From positions 18,636,551-18,700,550 of the forward strand of contig CM033106.1 of NCBI GenBank assembly GCA_019321725.1: a DNA stretch of 64,000 nucleotides, in the 5' to 3' direction. Each line of letters opens with the position of its first letter. Position 1 is the first letter of the stretch. Made by a program: the position numbers and the translations under genes. The notes beneath the pieces are model-generated. The model made no database searches. It was not told the DNA's origin and worked only from the letters and a program-made list of their open reading frames with translations. Origin of the DNA: Paulownia fortunei (lineage: Eukaryota; Streptophyta; Magnoliopsida; Lamiales; Paulowniaceae). This document shows, one piece after another, positions 49,835 through 61,334 of the stretch.

Positions 49835-51442
49835 TGCTATAACTTTAAGGGTGTAAATTCAAGTGTAGGTTGTGTCAATTAATAAATTTCTCGTAAGTTC
49901 AAGGTTGATCCACAAATAAGTTATTTGAATATTTTAGGATTATATTTGTAAAATATCATTGGCTTTATGTGGTTTAGAATATAAAAAATAATATATGCTA
50001 TAACTAAAAAAATAAAGTAATAAGAGCACCAAGAATTAGGAATTCGCTCTTGAGTTTTGGATAAAGAAATGATTATTTATTATTTTTACCTCTTTTAATT
50101 ATCACTATCGGAATCTATACATAATGAAAGTTCCAATGGGAAGCTATTATCTTACAATTTGCAAATTATCTCTTAACACCAACACGTGTTTATGGGATCA
50201 AGTATTTATGTACACCTTTGTCTACAACAAATCAAGGTTTTGCATTAGCGGTAGGTATACTAAAACCAAATGTCTAGCTAAATGAACCCAAGTATTTGTT
50301 GTGACATTAGTGATACATAAATCAAGAATCACCACAAAACAAGTATGGTTTAGATAAAAAATTAAAATAATAATACAACATACTTAAATATTTTCTACCT
50401 TCATAACCATTTATCTTCCTCCATCAAGAGGTTCACTCTTTCTCCTTAGCAAAATAAAATTAAAAAAGACATAATGAAAGCAGAAAAGACTAAAAATAGA
50501 AGAGAAACTAGAAAATACATTTCTATTACTAATAGAAGACTTAGCCTAAAGAAAAGACAATAATAGAACTTTCCTTTCCCCTCTACTTCCCCACCCACTC
50601 TTACAAGCTTAATACATCTATTTATAGTGCTTGGAGTATGCTAGAGGCCAAACATATAAAAAAACAGTTAAACAATCAAGTGGGATACCAGTTGTTAAGA
50701 GTTGGTAAGTTGTTACACCAAATCCTCTAAATTTTTGCTACCCAATTTAATTGAATTTTCAGGCCGAATACATCTAGATTTTAATGATGGGTAAAGAATT
50801 AAAGTTGTATATATTTATTTTTTGATATATTGTCATATGTCATTTGTCAAATTTGGCTGCAGGATTAGGGAGATATGGTTAACTTACAGGATTATGTTCA
50901 AGAGTCTTCATTTAACATCTACAGCGCATTACAACATATTTATTAACTATTTTGAAATATTTTTTCACCATCTTGTCTTCAACAAACTTGTTTATCTACA
51001 TCTCTTGTATAAAATATCCAAATGTCAGCCCAAAAACAATTTTGGTTTAACAGATATAACCCAATTGTTAAATAAGCTAGGACTGTGCTTATTCTAATTT
51101 GAAATTATGGTGATCCATTTTGCTCAACTACTTGTAATCCAACTTCTTTGTTCCTTACACGTTTAGTATGAAATCCAAAGTCTGTATGAACTTGTAGATG
51201 AATGGATTATCAATCCATAACCTTAAGAATTAACCCAAAACTATTTCAGAATCAAAAGTTACGCCAGTTTCTCTAAAACCTGTAAAAAAAAGTTTAAACT
51301 TTTTAATCTCATTTTTTTTATGTTGATTTCCCATTTTATTCCTAAAACACAAAAATGCTTTAATTGAGAGTTTTAATGACAATATCAAAGTGAAAATAAT
51401 AATATCAATTTTAATTAATTGTACACTTTTAAATGTTCATCA
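49835..51442 (-). repeat. Second Athila-like 3' LTR (1608 bp), minus orientation
   Basis: Plus-strand ends TGCTATAACTTTAAGG and AATGTTCATCA, homologous to the 40187-41771 LTR. The flanking bases (CACTC left, TACCC right) are not a target duplication. Instead a purine tract follows on the right, so this is the 3' LTR of a truncated element rather than a solo LTR. Confidence 0.82.
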
Positions 51443-52740
51443 TACCCCCAAACCACCTTATTACTAGTCCCTAGTAATTATAGCGTAATAAAATATAATA
51501 CAAATAAAAAGGAACATGGCTTGATGATTAGAATTATAAAGAAATCAGTAAAATAGTCTAACAATCACAAACAATCATTTATTAAAGATCACGAATGCTA
51601 TCGAGATTTTCTTTTTTTAAGAATTTCAAAAGATGTTGTGCGTATGTGCACTAAACCAACATTTTATTCCATAGACCAAGATATATATAACTTCAAAATC
51701 AATCATGAAAAAGCCTCAACTGCATATCCTTACAGACAAGTGTTTGCCATTTAAGTTAATAAGGTGTTCACTCATGGAATTGGAAAATAGTTAAAATACT
51801 CAAAGAAATAGTTTAAATGATTTAGGACAAGCATTTAAACTAAAATTGAACATAAGATAGGTAGTCATAAAATTTGAAATACCTAGTTTGTCAATATGCC
51901 ACAAAATTTCATTGGTTAACTTGAAAATAAAATGGTGAATTTTTATTTATTTATTTGTTTTGTTTTGTTTTTATTTTTTTTGTTATTTGTTTTGTTACTT
52001 TTTTTATATACAACATGACTCGCATGATGACAGAAGATCAAAAGAAGAATTTATAATTATACGCACATTACTAGATACAAAACAAAATATTTCAATAGAA
52101 ATAGATAACTATACAGGTTTACCCAATTCATTTCTCCACATGCAAGGTAGACATAACTAAGCATCTCAAATTGCAACAAAATCAATTCAAATGATCAATT
52201 AAAATTTAGAATGCTTGTTTTCTCAAACTCTCCACTTATTTACAAAAGATGTGTGAATATTAAAAAGTAAACACTTTACCATGGTTAGAAATTTTAATTA
52301 TATATATCACAATCAATCTTTCCATAAGGCTTAGGATGTGCATAAGATTTTTTTTTTTCAAGATAGTACCATTAGACTCTAACAAAAAGAGGATTGACCA
52401 TCATGATTGTTGCAGTTTCAAAATTTGAGCTTGTAGAAGATTCGAGCATCATACTTGAATTCAACAACTCTTTCTCTATAACTTTTGTTTTTTGCTTTTC
52501 CCCCAATTTGACTGACAATATTAAATCCCTATAATCTCTTGCCCCTTCATGCTTGTGTTTGGGAGTGGCCACTTTATAGCTTGCCAACACACCATCTTGT
52601 CTTGCTTCCTTATGATTGTGTTTTGGAGTGGTGACTTTATGATTTGGTAACACAACATCTTATCTTGCCTCATTATACTTGTGTTTTGGAGTGGGGACTT
52701 CATGACTTGGCATAAGAAATTTGACATTTATGAAATTAGA
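51443..52740 (-). mobile_element. Internal 3' part of a truncated Athila-like element
   Basis: The minus strand reads TAAGGTGGTTTGGGGGTA (51443-51460), a polypurine tract immediately before the LTR. The remaining ~1.3 kb shows no gag or pol. It includes a 63-bp tandem repeat (52530-52709). The right limit is uncertain. Confidence 0.55.
52372..52727 (-). CDS. Unidentified ORF built partly of a 63-bp tandem repeat
   Basis: Two overlapping minus-strand frames are open here: 52727-52521 and 52653-52372. The repeat unit is 63 bp (52709-52647, 52646-52584, partial 52583-52530). In the 93-codon frame it encodes variants of KVTTPKHNHKEARQD followed by a non-repeated Glu/Ser-rich tail ending at a stop at 52372. 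Because the unit length is a multiple of three, every frame stays open, so openness is weak evidence of coding. No signal peptide or domain recognised. It lies in the 3' internal region of a truncated Athila-like element. Confidence 0.25.
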
Positions 52741-54609
52741 GTGATTGTTCTTCATCTCATTAATTTACTTATAATATTTTTATTCAAATAAGTATTAGTT
52801 TAATTTTTTTGTAAATGAATAATAGAAAAAGAAATAAAATACATGTATTTACATATTTCGTTAATACTTTTTAAAGTGAAGTGACAAAGTGAGAAACTGT
52901 ACAAAATTTGGGTGTCAAATTGCGATGACATTAAAATAAATTTAACGATTTTGTCCTTCAGAATCTCTCGTAGTGCACTCAATGAAATATCGACAGAATA
53001 TTCTATCGAAATTGAATCATATTTAGGAACATATAAAAATTATGTAATCTAGATGGTAAAGTAAAATAAAAAAAAAATAGGTAACTAAGTGTAAAAATAT
53101 GAATAGTTCATATGGCAAATTTTTTTTTCCCTCACAAAAATCCTCTAAAGTTTGGTCTAATAACAAAGAATATTCTTTTAAGTTTCAAAATTATATTAAA
53201 AAAAATATTTCTATCTTACCAATTGCACTTATTAATAGCACCTGACATCTATCGATGTCGCAGCATTGCCTCAGGGTATAAATATGTTACAATAAAAATG
53301 CCTGATGGCTAATTTAAATTCTTTATATCTCAGGGGATGTAATAGTCACATAATTATCTTCACTCTAAAAAGGCTAGATATAGTTTAACTATGAGTTTAT
53401 TAGTTTTACAAATAATGTTTATACTTTTACGTAAATTTAGACAAAAACTAATACATTTTAAATAATAACTCTTTTTATAATCATTATTCTTTTGTTAGTA
53501 TTCAAACTGAATTTCTAAAAAAATTAAAAAATATAAATATATTTGAATTTTTTTTCTCTAAAAGGTAAAGTAATTATATAAAAATTTAGTATAAAAATAA
53601 TAGTTTTTCAATCCTTTATCGTAAATTTAAATAAATATTTAAGTGTTTATAGAATTTTTTATTTAAAAACTATGAAACACATCTATAATTCAAACTTTAA
53701 ATAAAACAAAACTTGAAAATAGTTTAGATAACATAATTTAAATTATTGTAAATTAGTTTTATGAATTTAAATACATGCTTAAACGTCAATATAAATTACT
53801 TGTTACAAAATCTATTAACATATTTAAATGTCAACAGAATTTATATCTATGTACGGAATTGTAATATTCTTTAAATAAATAAACTAGAAAAGTAATTAGA
53901 CGATATATTCAAATTATCCCAATCCCCCACCTCCAACTGCTGGCCGCCATCTCTAGGCCACCCTAAACCGCCTCACCACAACCAGCGTCGCCCATATTTC
54001 CCAACACCATCCCTGCTACCCACCCCACCCCAAAATCAACGAAGTTTAATTTTTATATCGTTTCTTTATACTTTTAAAAAGTAAAATTATGAATAATTGG
54101 ATGATGAATGATGATGGGATCAGTAGTTTATATTTATTTTGAAAGAATGAGACATGAGGGGCAAAATCGTTCGTTCATTTTATTTAGTTTTCCATTTTTC
54201 CTTTGTATTCAACGTAACAGTCCGGGTAAAAGGGATTTCTGACAAATGTTAACTTCTCCAATATCTGTTATAGAGCATTTACAATTTTGAAACTTAAACT
54301 TTTTGTTATTGATCCAAACCTCAAAGGGATTTCGTAATTAACCCTTGACACTTGTAATCCTAATTAAATTTTGAGGAAACACAAAAGGCAGAAAAATAGT
54401 TGTTAAAAGATTAAAAAAAAATTAGAAAATCTTGCACCATTGAGTCCAACGTTGGTCTATATGATATCAGCATCACAAGTCAAAAACACAAGTTGGGAGA
54501 CACTATGGGTCAGCAGTAGAGCTCTCAATTAAGTTGAGCAAGCCAATTTTTTTGGATCTAGGACAATACAAAACGATCACGAACATGTAGAGAAATAAAG
54601 AATTAAGAA
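52741..54609. other. AT-rich intergenic DNA, no gene recognised
   Basis: Very AT-rich with no supported ORF. The only contrast is a C-rich island at about 53925-54045 (CCACCCCACCCC-like runs). The final ~170 bp before 54610 would be the 3' UTR/flank of the AT74-like exon. Confidence 0.5.
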
Positions 54610-55044
54610 TCAGAAAGGGCTTCTCTGGCCGCCAAAATTATAGGGTTGCAAGTCCTCACCATCTTCACAATTGGAATCTGCAAACTGATCAAAGAACGTG
54701 TCAAGATACCATGGACATTTTTCATTCCAATCACCCTTGGTAGCATGAGCTCGCCACTGTTGGTCTGCTATCATGTCAGGGGATAGTCCCCATTCTTGCA
54801 TTTCTTCATCAGTATGATGTACTGCTAGACTGTATTCTCCCCCAATACCTAGCTGCATCACTCGAAACTCACAATTCCCAAGGTTATTCAAATACTCAAA
54901 TTGCTCGACAGTCCATTTAAACCACTTCATAAGAAAAAACACGAATTGCAAGTCCATGTGATATGATTATAAGATTAAGGTCATCAGATGGATCATGGTG
55001 AAGCCTGTTCATATCTATATCCCTCCATAAAGATTCAAGAAAAC
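54610..55044 (-). pseudogene. AT74-like: Last exon of AT74-like phosphoglycerate-mutase-like gene, frameshifted
   Basis: A minus-strand exon starts after a TGTGCAG acceptor (AG at 55045-55046) and ends at a TGA at 54610-54612. It encodes FLESLWRDIDMNR, then LIIISHGLAIRVF with the second catalytic His of the histidine-phosphatase fold, KWFKWTVEQFEYLNNLGN, YSLAVHHTDEEMQEWGLSPD and GDWNEKCPWYLDTFFDQF, the C-terminus of plant AT74-type proteins. Between RVF and the Lys-Trp stretch a run of six T (54934-54939) instead of five shifts the frame. The rest is free of stops and looks conserved, so the break is recent or a sequencing error. No upstream exons are recognisable up to 57.4 kb, and a 100-N gap lies at 55513. 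It may be a captured or truncated fragment or a real gene interrupted by the gap. Confidence 0.75.
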
Positions 55045-55512
55045 CTGCACATCACAAGACATTCTTGAATATTCACATTTTACTCTTCAATTGCTGACAA
55101 AAACATATCATTTCAGCAGACTATCACAATTTACTGTAAAAATGTACAAATATATGCACATACACAGCAATGATAAATAGATTATGACAGAAAAGGCAAT
55201 TATTTTTTCAGCGATTCACTTAAAATATGTCATGGAAGGGCCTTCAATATCCTTTCAACAATCACCTTAAATTCAGGAATTTCGATGCATTTTTTATCCT
55301 TCCCCTTTCCTCTGGGGAGCAGGGTGGGTTGGGGGCTGGTGGTTTAAGGAGAATCAGGAGATTGCTGGAAGCACAGTAAGGGTGAGACGACACTTAAATG
55401 GACAGCAAAACAGAAATGTTGCAGTGCCTACATTTTGTCTATGACTTAACTTTCTGATCTAGCATACCCTTATGAATAGAATTATTTCATCAATTTTTGA
55501 ATATCCATGAGG
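55045..55512. other. Sequence upstream of the AT74-like exon, no exon recognised
   Basis: Would be intron if the gene is complete. I see no further conserved AT74 coding on the minus strand before the N gap. Confidence 0.4.
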
Positions 55513-55612
55513 NNNNNNNNNNNNNNNNNNNNNNNNNNNNNNNNNNNNNNNNNNNNNNNNNNNNNNNNNNNNNNNNNNNNNNNNNNNNNNNNNNNNNNNN
55601 NNNNNNNNNNNN
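55513..55612. other. Assembly gap (100 N)
   Basis: Exactly 100 unknown bases, the usual placeholder for a gap of unknown length. Nothing spanning it should be read as contiguous. Confidence 1.
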
Positions 55613-55699
55613 AATTATACCCTTCTTTTTTTTACTATCTACTACTTATTTATTAGGGTATAATAGGTATCTCAGAAATTTTAAGAAACCTTTTGAGTT

Positions 55700-57420
55700 A
55701 TTCACACTTTCATAAATAGTATAGATATGATATAGATAGTTTATGGGGGTCTTGCAAATTTAGTCCTATGGTTCAAAAAAAATTCAATTTTGAATCCACT
55801 TTAGGTTTTGATGTATTCTATTTTTTTCGATTGTGGAATAACCAATAATATAAATACGATAGTGGGATGTGCCTTTGTTTGATATAAAAATAAGATGTTA
55901 TTTTCACACTAATTTTAATGAATCTAATTAGACTGAATATTGTAAGGTATATTTTCATAAAAAATTGGTATTCGGTCAGATTTTGATTTTTGATTTTTAT
56001 TTGTTGGCCCATACAAAATATTGAATTTTAATTTTACAAATTTTATAAAAAAATTTATAACTTACTTTATATTTATTAATTAATCTTATATTTGTTTTCT
56101 TATTTTAACTTACCAAACTAAAAAAAATAAATTCAAAATACAATTAGATTTTGTTATTTAATTTGAACTATTTATTTTTTTAAAAAAATCATTTAATAAA
56201 ATCATTGAATAAAAAATGGACAAAAGATAAAACAAAAGGTAAAATAGTTGTAAATAATTTTCACACATGTTTTCAAAAGAAATTAGCAAATTGGTAAAGA
56301 TAATATAAAATTCAAATGTGGGTGGCTTGAGAAAGCACATGTTAAAGGAATCAAATATTTAATTAATTGATATAATTATTTTTGTATCTTCCAAGCACAA
56401 GAGAATACACTTTTAGTCTCTTAGTTCTTGAGGTCTTGCAAATTTAATTCATAATTTGAAAAAGATCCAATGTTAGTCATGAATGCATTTTAATAAATAG
56501 ATTTTGCTCTATTTTTTTCTTTCAATAAGTGGAGTAACCAAAATTATAAATATAATAGTAGAATGTGCTTTTGAATTGATATAAAAAAAATAGATGTTAT
56601 TTTTCACATTAATTTTGAATATTAGATTAGATATTGTGAGGTATATTTAGCATATTTAAATATTCATAATAAAATAACTTTTATACTGTGTGTCATATTT
56701 TTTCTATTCTAATTCAATGTGACTTTTTTATAGGGGTGACCACAATTTTATAAATACTGACAGAATCAAATTGAAATAAAAATTCAATATTTATTAAAGT
56801 CGAACAAAAAACTTAATTGGTATTTTATTTTTATTTTCATAAAAATTCGGTATTTGGTTTAATTTTGGTGTTTTATTTTTTCGATTTATCAACTATACCC
56901 AATATCAAATATTATCTTTTACAAATTTTATAAATAATTTTTATATCTTATTTTATATTTATTAATTAATATAATACTTTTTTCTTTAATTTTAACTTAT
57001 CAAACTAAAAATAATAAATTCAAAATACAATTAGATTTTTTTATTTAAATTTGAACTATTTAATTTCTTCTTTTAAAAATATTCATTTAACAAATTAATT
57101 GAATCAAAATATGAACATATAAATGGACAAAAGAGAAAACAAAAGGTAAAGTACATATAAATATAATTTTCACATATATTTTCGGAATATCAAACAAATG
57201 AAAGTAGAGTTTGTCTTGAACTCTTAGTGTTTTCTTATTGTAACTATCTTATAATTTTATTGACCAATTAAATAAATAAGCATTATTTGTTCCAAAATTA
57301 TATAATTATTAAATTACATAACTACCATTAAAATTAATAATATTAAAAGGATAATTTAGTCGGATAAAAAATTGGAAGAAACTTTCACACTTTTATAATA
57401 GTATAGATAGATATAGATAG
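55700..57420 (-). repeat. Duplicated AT-rich DNA with Helitron-like 5' termini
   Basis: On the minus strand TCTATACTATT...AAAGTGTGAA begins at 57407 and again at 55725, each preceded by A, resembling plant Helitron 5' ends. Between them are two diverged direct copies of a ~550-750-bp AT-rich sequence (about 55749-56290 and 56430-57190), sharing GTCTTGCAAATTTA, ATACAATTAGATTTT and TGGACAAAAGA landmarks in order. The second copy has an extra ~200 bp. A (GATA)n run lies at 57400-57425. No Rep/helicase coding and no 3' hairpin end identified. Confidence 0.4.
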
Positions 57421-57424
57421 ATAG

Positions 57425-57546
57425 ATACAGATTTGGTTTGATGGTACAACTTCTCACCTTTGTGTGGGAGGTAGGGGATCGACCTCATTGGTAGGGGTTT
57501 GGCCTCAGTATGTGTGAGTGAGTGTGTGCATGAGTTAAAAAAAATT
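57425..57546 (+). mobile_element. tRNA-derived SINE
   Basis: The RNA polymerase III A-box-like GGTTTGATGGTA (~57435) and B-box-like GGGGATCGACCTC (~57474) are spaced as in a tRNA head. They are followed by a TGTGTGAGTGAGTGTGTG tail and an A8 run (57537-57544). This composition is typical of plant SINEs. No clear target duplication. Confidence 0.6.
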
Positions 57547-57619
57547 CTATATTACTTTGATATACTACAAATAAGATTTTTTCATTAATAACTATTGTTC
57601 TAGAACCCTGATATTTTTC

Positions 57620-59165
57620 TTGTATAATAGGTGAAAAATTGGATGCTCCCAAACCTGCTGAAACTCTCTCCAACCCTAACCCTAACCTTTTACCTAAGCC
57701 TCCTGATCCTCTCTTGGACTCTATTATCGGCAATCTTCATTTCCCAGTGTTCTTACTGGTACTTCTGATACACTTCGTTGAATAAGAAAATCTTCCACAA
57801 TCCTGATGAACATCCAATATCCTCCAAATCCATTTTGAATGGGGAGCCAGCTATTGTTTTCAAAAAAGATGACAGGGATTGTCTGGCTAATTCCTTTCGA
57901 TTTGCCCTTATTGGGATGTTCTCCATGGTTGTCCTCCAGTTCATATCATTCGCCAAAAATTCTCAGGTTTGAAACTTTTGGGGGCCTATAATGTTGGACT
58001 TATCAACTACAAGTATATAGTTGTAAAGATCTCAAATAAAGAGGATTACACGCTTCTTTGGATAAAACAAGTGCTTTTTATTGATGGGGCTCCTATGAGA
58101 GTGTTCAAATGGATGCCAAACTATGACACTAAGGTGGAATCAGGGATAGCTCCAGCCTGGATTGGATTTCCAGAATTACCTCTGCATCTATTCCACAAGC
58201 ATACAATGTTTGACTTTGGTTCTGCAATTGGGACACCTTTTGAAGGTTGACGAACTTACTGCAGATCAAACATGGCCATGTATTATGAGGGTGTGTATTA
58301 AGTTGAATATGTTGAATAAGACGATTGAGGAGATTGCGTTAGTTTTTGGGGATGTCATCATTAATCAATGGGTTATTTATGAAAACCCCCTAAGTACTGT
58401 AAGACATGAAAACATCAAGGTTATGAGGATTCTTGGTGTTTTAATAACGGGAACCACAAACCTGTTCCAAAAGCAAAGGATAATCTGGCTGTTGATGCTC
58501 AAGCTGGCAAGCGTGCAGAGATCAAATTTGGGAAAGTAAGTGTAATCGCATGCTGAAGGAACTTTAAAATATGTGCCAATTGATAAGTCTAAAAAAACTC
58601 AGGCTAGCAAAACAGGAAAAACCTAAAGATATTTCAACAACTCATACACAAAGGTACTTTTGTTGATCCTCTCCTTGAAGAGTTGTCAAAAGTTAAAGTG
58701 AAATCTGTTGTGGAGGATGATTTATCTACTGTAAGGTTCATCAAAGCCCTAATCCTAATCTAGTAAAAAATCCCAGCTCTAGGGTTTCTGAAATCCCTAA
58801 TCGAAGTGGAACTACTAAAAAATCGATCAATGAGCAAACAATCCAGATCATAAATTTGTTTTCTATCTTAAATGAAGATTTAGAGGAATTAAATTGGGTG
58901 AATGAAGATATGAGTGATCCTTCTGAGATGAGAGGTAGGGTTTTAAATGATTGTAACCTTAACCCTTATAGCTCTCTTGCATTGACTAATTGTGCAGCCA
59001 ATGAAGAAGCTTGCATAGTTAATGCAGGCTTTACCCTTCTTGCTATTTTCACAAAAATATTGATCCGCATCCTGCCGATGATTTGATCATATTTAGTGAT
59101 GAGGAGGATCAAAATCATCAGGCATCTTGTGATGAAGTGAAGCCATCTCCTAGGAGATAACGTAC
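57620..59165 (+). pseudogene. LINE ORF1 (DUF4283-like, zinc knuckle), decayed
   Basis: A proline-rich N-terminus (PKPAETLSNPNPN, ~57655) precedes the DUF4283-like domain: NGEPAIVFKKDDRDCLANSF (~57840) and, in another frame, LLGAYNVGLINYKYIVVKIS to APAWIGFPELPLHLFH (57969-58250). A zinc-knuckle-like region (KYCKT, stop, KHQG) lies near 58395-58450, its second Cys replaced by a TGA stop. The tail to 59165 is acidic and basic low complexity. ORF1 proteins bind LINE RNA. At least three frameshifts. Confidence 0.75.
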
Positions 59166-59229
59166 TGCCATTCCAAGGACAATCATTACTAGAAGAATTA
59201 CAAGGACTACTCAAACGCATCTACCTTTG

Positions 59230-59994
59230 ATGTTAGATATGAAGTTCTTTGTATGGAACATTAGGGCGATTGGAAACAAAATAGCTAAAACTATGACGAG
59301 ATTGTGAAAAACATAATACTACATTGCTTGTGATTTTCGAGCTTAAGATTAATTTGGATATACATGAGATGACTCAGAGTTCTCTTCTGCATTGTTTCTA
59401 ATTTTTTTGATCATATTTGGATATTCTGTAATGATGATATGCAATTGGATATTCTATGTGACCATGAGCAATTTATTGATATTTTGGTCTCGTCTCTATT
59501 GTTGCCATCGAGCATTTTTTGTTCTTTTGTGTATGCAAAGTGTACAAGAACAGAGAGATTGGATTTATGGGAAGGGTTGCGTAATCTTGGTCATAGTAGT
59601 TTAATATGGATGTGGTTGGGGTTTTTAATATTATTTTGCATGCTCATGAGAAAAACTGTGGGAGAGCTTTACAATTACCATTGATGGAAAATTTTGGTAA
59701 TCTTGGATTGCTCGCTTTTGGATGTTAGATATAAGGGTGAGCTTTCACTTGGATCAATAATCGTAACAACTTATGGCAACGTCGTGATCGTGCTTTAATT
59801 ACCTTGGAGTGGTCTGCTGTGTTTCCGAAAATGCGAATAAAACACTTGGATAGAAAGCACTCAAATCACTGTCCTTTGTTGATCGAGATAGAGGTCTCTT
59901 TGGAAAGACAACCGTCACCTTTTCGATTTTTGAATGCTTGGCTGAAGCATCAAGGATTTCTTAAGATTAGTTCTTGTCAAATTTGGTAAATCCC
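59230..59994 (+). pseudogene. LINE ORF2 endonuclease domain, decayed
   Basis: Probable start ATG at 59230 (MLDMKFFVWNIRAIGNKI), the usual opening of plant L1 endonuclease. Segments continue in shifting frames: FIDILVSSLLLPSSIF (~59470), TERLDLWEGL (~59555), then a FTWINNRNNLWQRRDRAL-like stretch (~59745) and the SNHCPLLIEIEVSL region (59804-59989) containing the Asp/His-type end of the endonuclease fold. Copia sequence follows at about 59995. Target-site nicking by this copy is not possible. Confidence 0.75.
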
Positions 59995-60029
59995 TCAATC
60001 TACCAGAGGGATGATGGTCTTCAACAGTC

Positions 60030-61310
60030 ATGAGTTGATTTTAATGAGATATTTATACCAGTTGCTTGAATGAAAACAATACTACTTGTCCTAACTCTAG
60101 CAACATAATTGAAGCTACCAGTTTTATCAATTGAATGTTAAATCAGCATTTTTCAATGGTGACCTAGAATAAGAAGTTTATGTGGAGCAACCAGAATGTT
60201 ATGTTGTCAAAGGCAAAGAAGATAAATCTATCAACTCAGAAAAGCATTATACAAATTAAAATAAGAACCAAGAGCCTGGAACAACAAAATTGATAGTTAT
60301 TTTCAGATAAATAGATTTCAAAGAAGTTAAAATGGGCCATCACTATACTTGAAGAAATATGGTGCATAATTTCTTATTGTTTATCTTTACGTAGATGATT
60401 TGATTTATACAGGGACTGATCCCGTGATGGTGGAAATTTTTAAAAAGGCCATGATGAAGGAGTATAAGATGACTGATTTAGGTCTTATGAAATATTTTCT
60501 TGGGATTCAAGTTCGCCAATCAAAAGGAGAAATATTAATTTCTCAAGAAAAATATCTTTAAAAAGTATTGAAAAAAATTCAGATAAATAATTGCAAGCCA
60601 ATCTCATCTCCGCTTGTACCTAATAAAAAAATACATTTAAATGATAGCATAGCCAAAGTTGATGCAAAGACATATAGAAGTTTAGTCGGCCCGTTGATCT
60701 ACTTAAGAAATACAAGGCCTGATATTATCTATCCAGTCAATTTGATATCAAGGTTCATGCACAATCCGAGCATACTACATTATGCAGTAATAAACAGGAT
60801 CTTACAATACTTTCAAGGAACTAGAAAACTCGGCATCAAGCATGTTAAAGAGAAAGAAAATATGCTTATTAGATACACTAATAGTGACTGGGTGGGTCAC
60901 TTGATGATCATAAAAGTACATCTGGTTATGTATTTTGTTTAGGTTCAAAAATAATTGCATAGGCATTTAAGAAGCAAAAGACAGTATCACTCTCATTAGC
61001 AGAAACAGAATATATTGTAGCTACTGATGCTGCTTGTGAAGCAGTTTGGCTATGAAGAATTTTGACTGATATTCAACAAAGATAAGGCACTCCCACAATA
61101 ATTTTCTTTGATAATATGTTAACTATCGCAATGATAAAAAATCTAGTATTTCATGCAACATCGAAGCATACTGAAATTCGTCATCACTTCATCAAGAATC
61201 TTGTGAATGAACAAGAATTCAATTGGAGTTTGTAAACACAAAGAAGCAGTTGGCAGATGGTTTCACTAAATCAATTAGTCTTCAAAAGATGGAGCAATTT
61301 TGAAATAATA
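60030..61310 (+). pseudogene. Copia RT and RNase H, decayed
   Basis: RT is seen as VYVEQPE (~60180), an LYVDDLIYTGTDP catalytic region (~60385) and MTDLGLMKYFLGIQVRQSKG (~60470), with frameshifts and stops before 60560. The stretch 60568-60942 is open (CKPISSPLVPNKK, TRPDIIYPVNLISRF). RNase H with YTNSDWVG (~60875) follows, then scattered remnants through an AEYIxA-like region (~61000) and the pol end (~61300). Confidence 0.82.
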
Positions 61311-61334
61311 TCCAAATTACAAATTAAGAAATGG

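Noticed and set aside
49835..51442. Solo LTR
   Set aside because: No matching 5-bp flanks, and a polypurine tract plus internal-like sequence follow on one side, so it is a 3' LTR of a truncated element.
55497..55715. ORF spanning the N run
   Set aside because: It is read through 100 unknown bases, so its continuity is meaningless.
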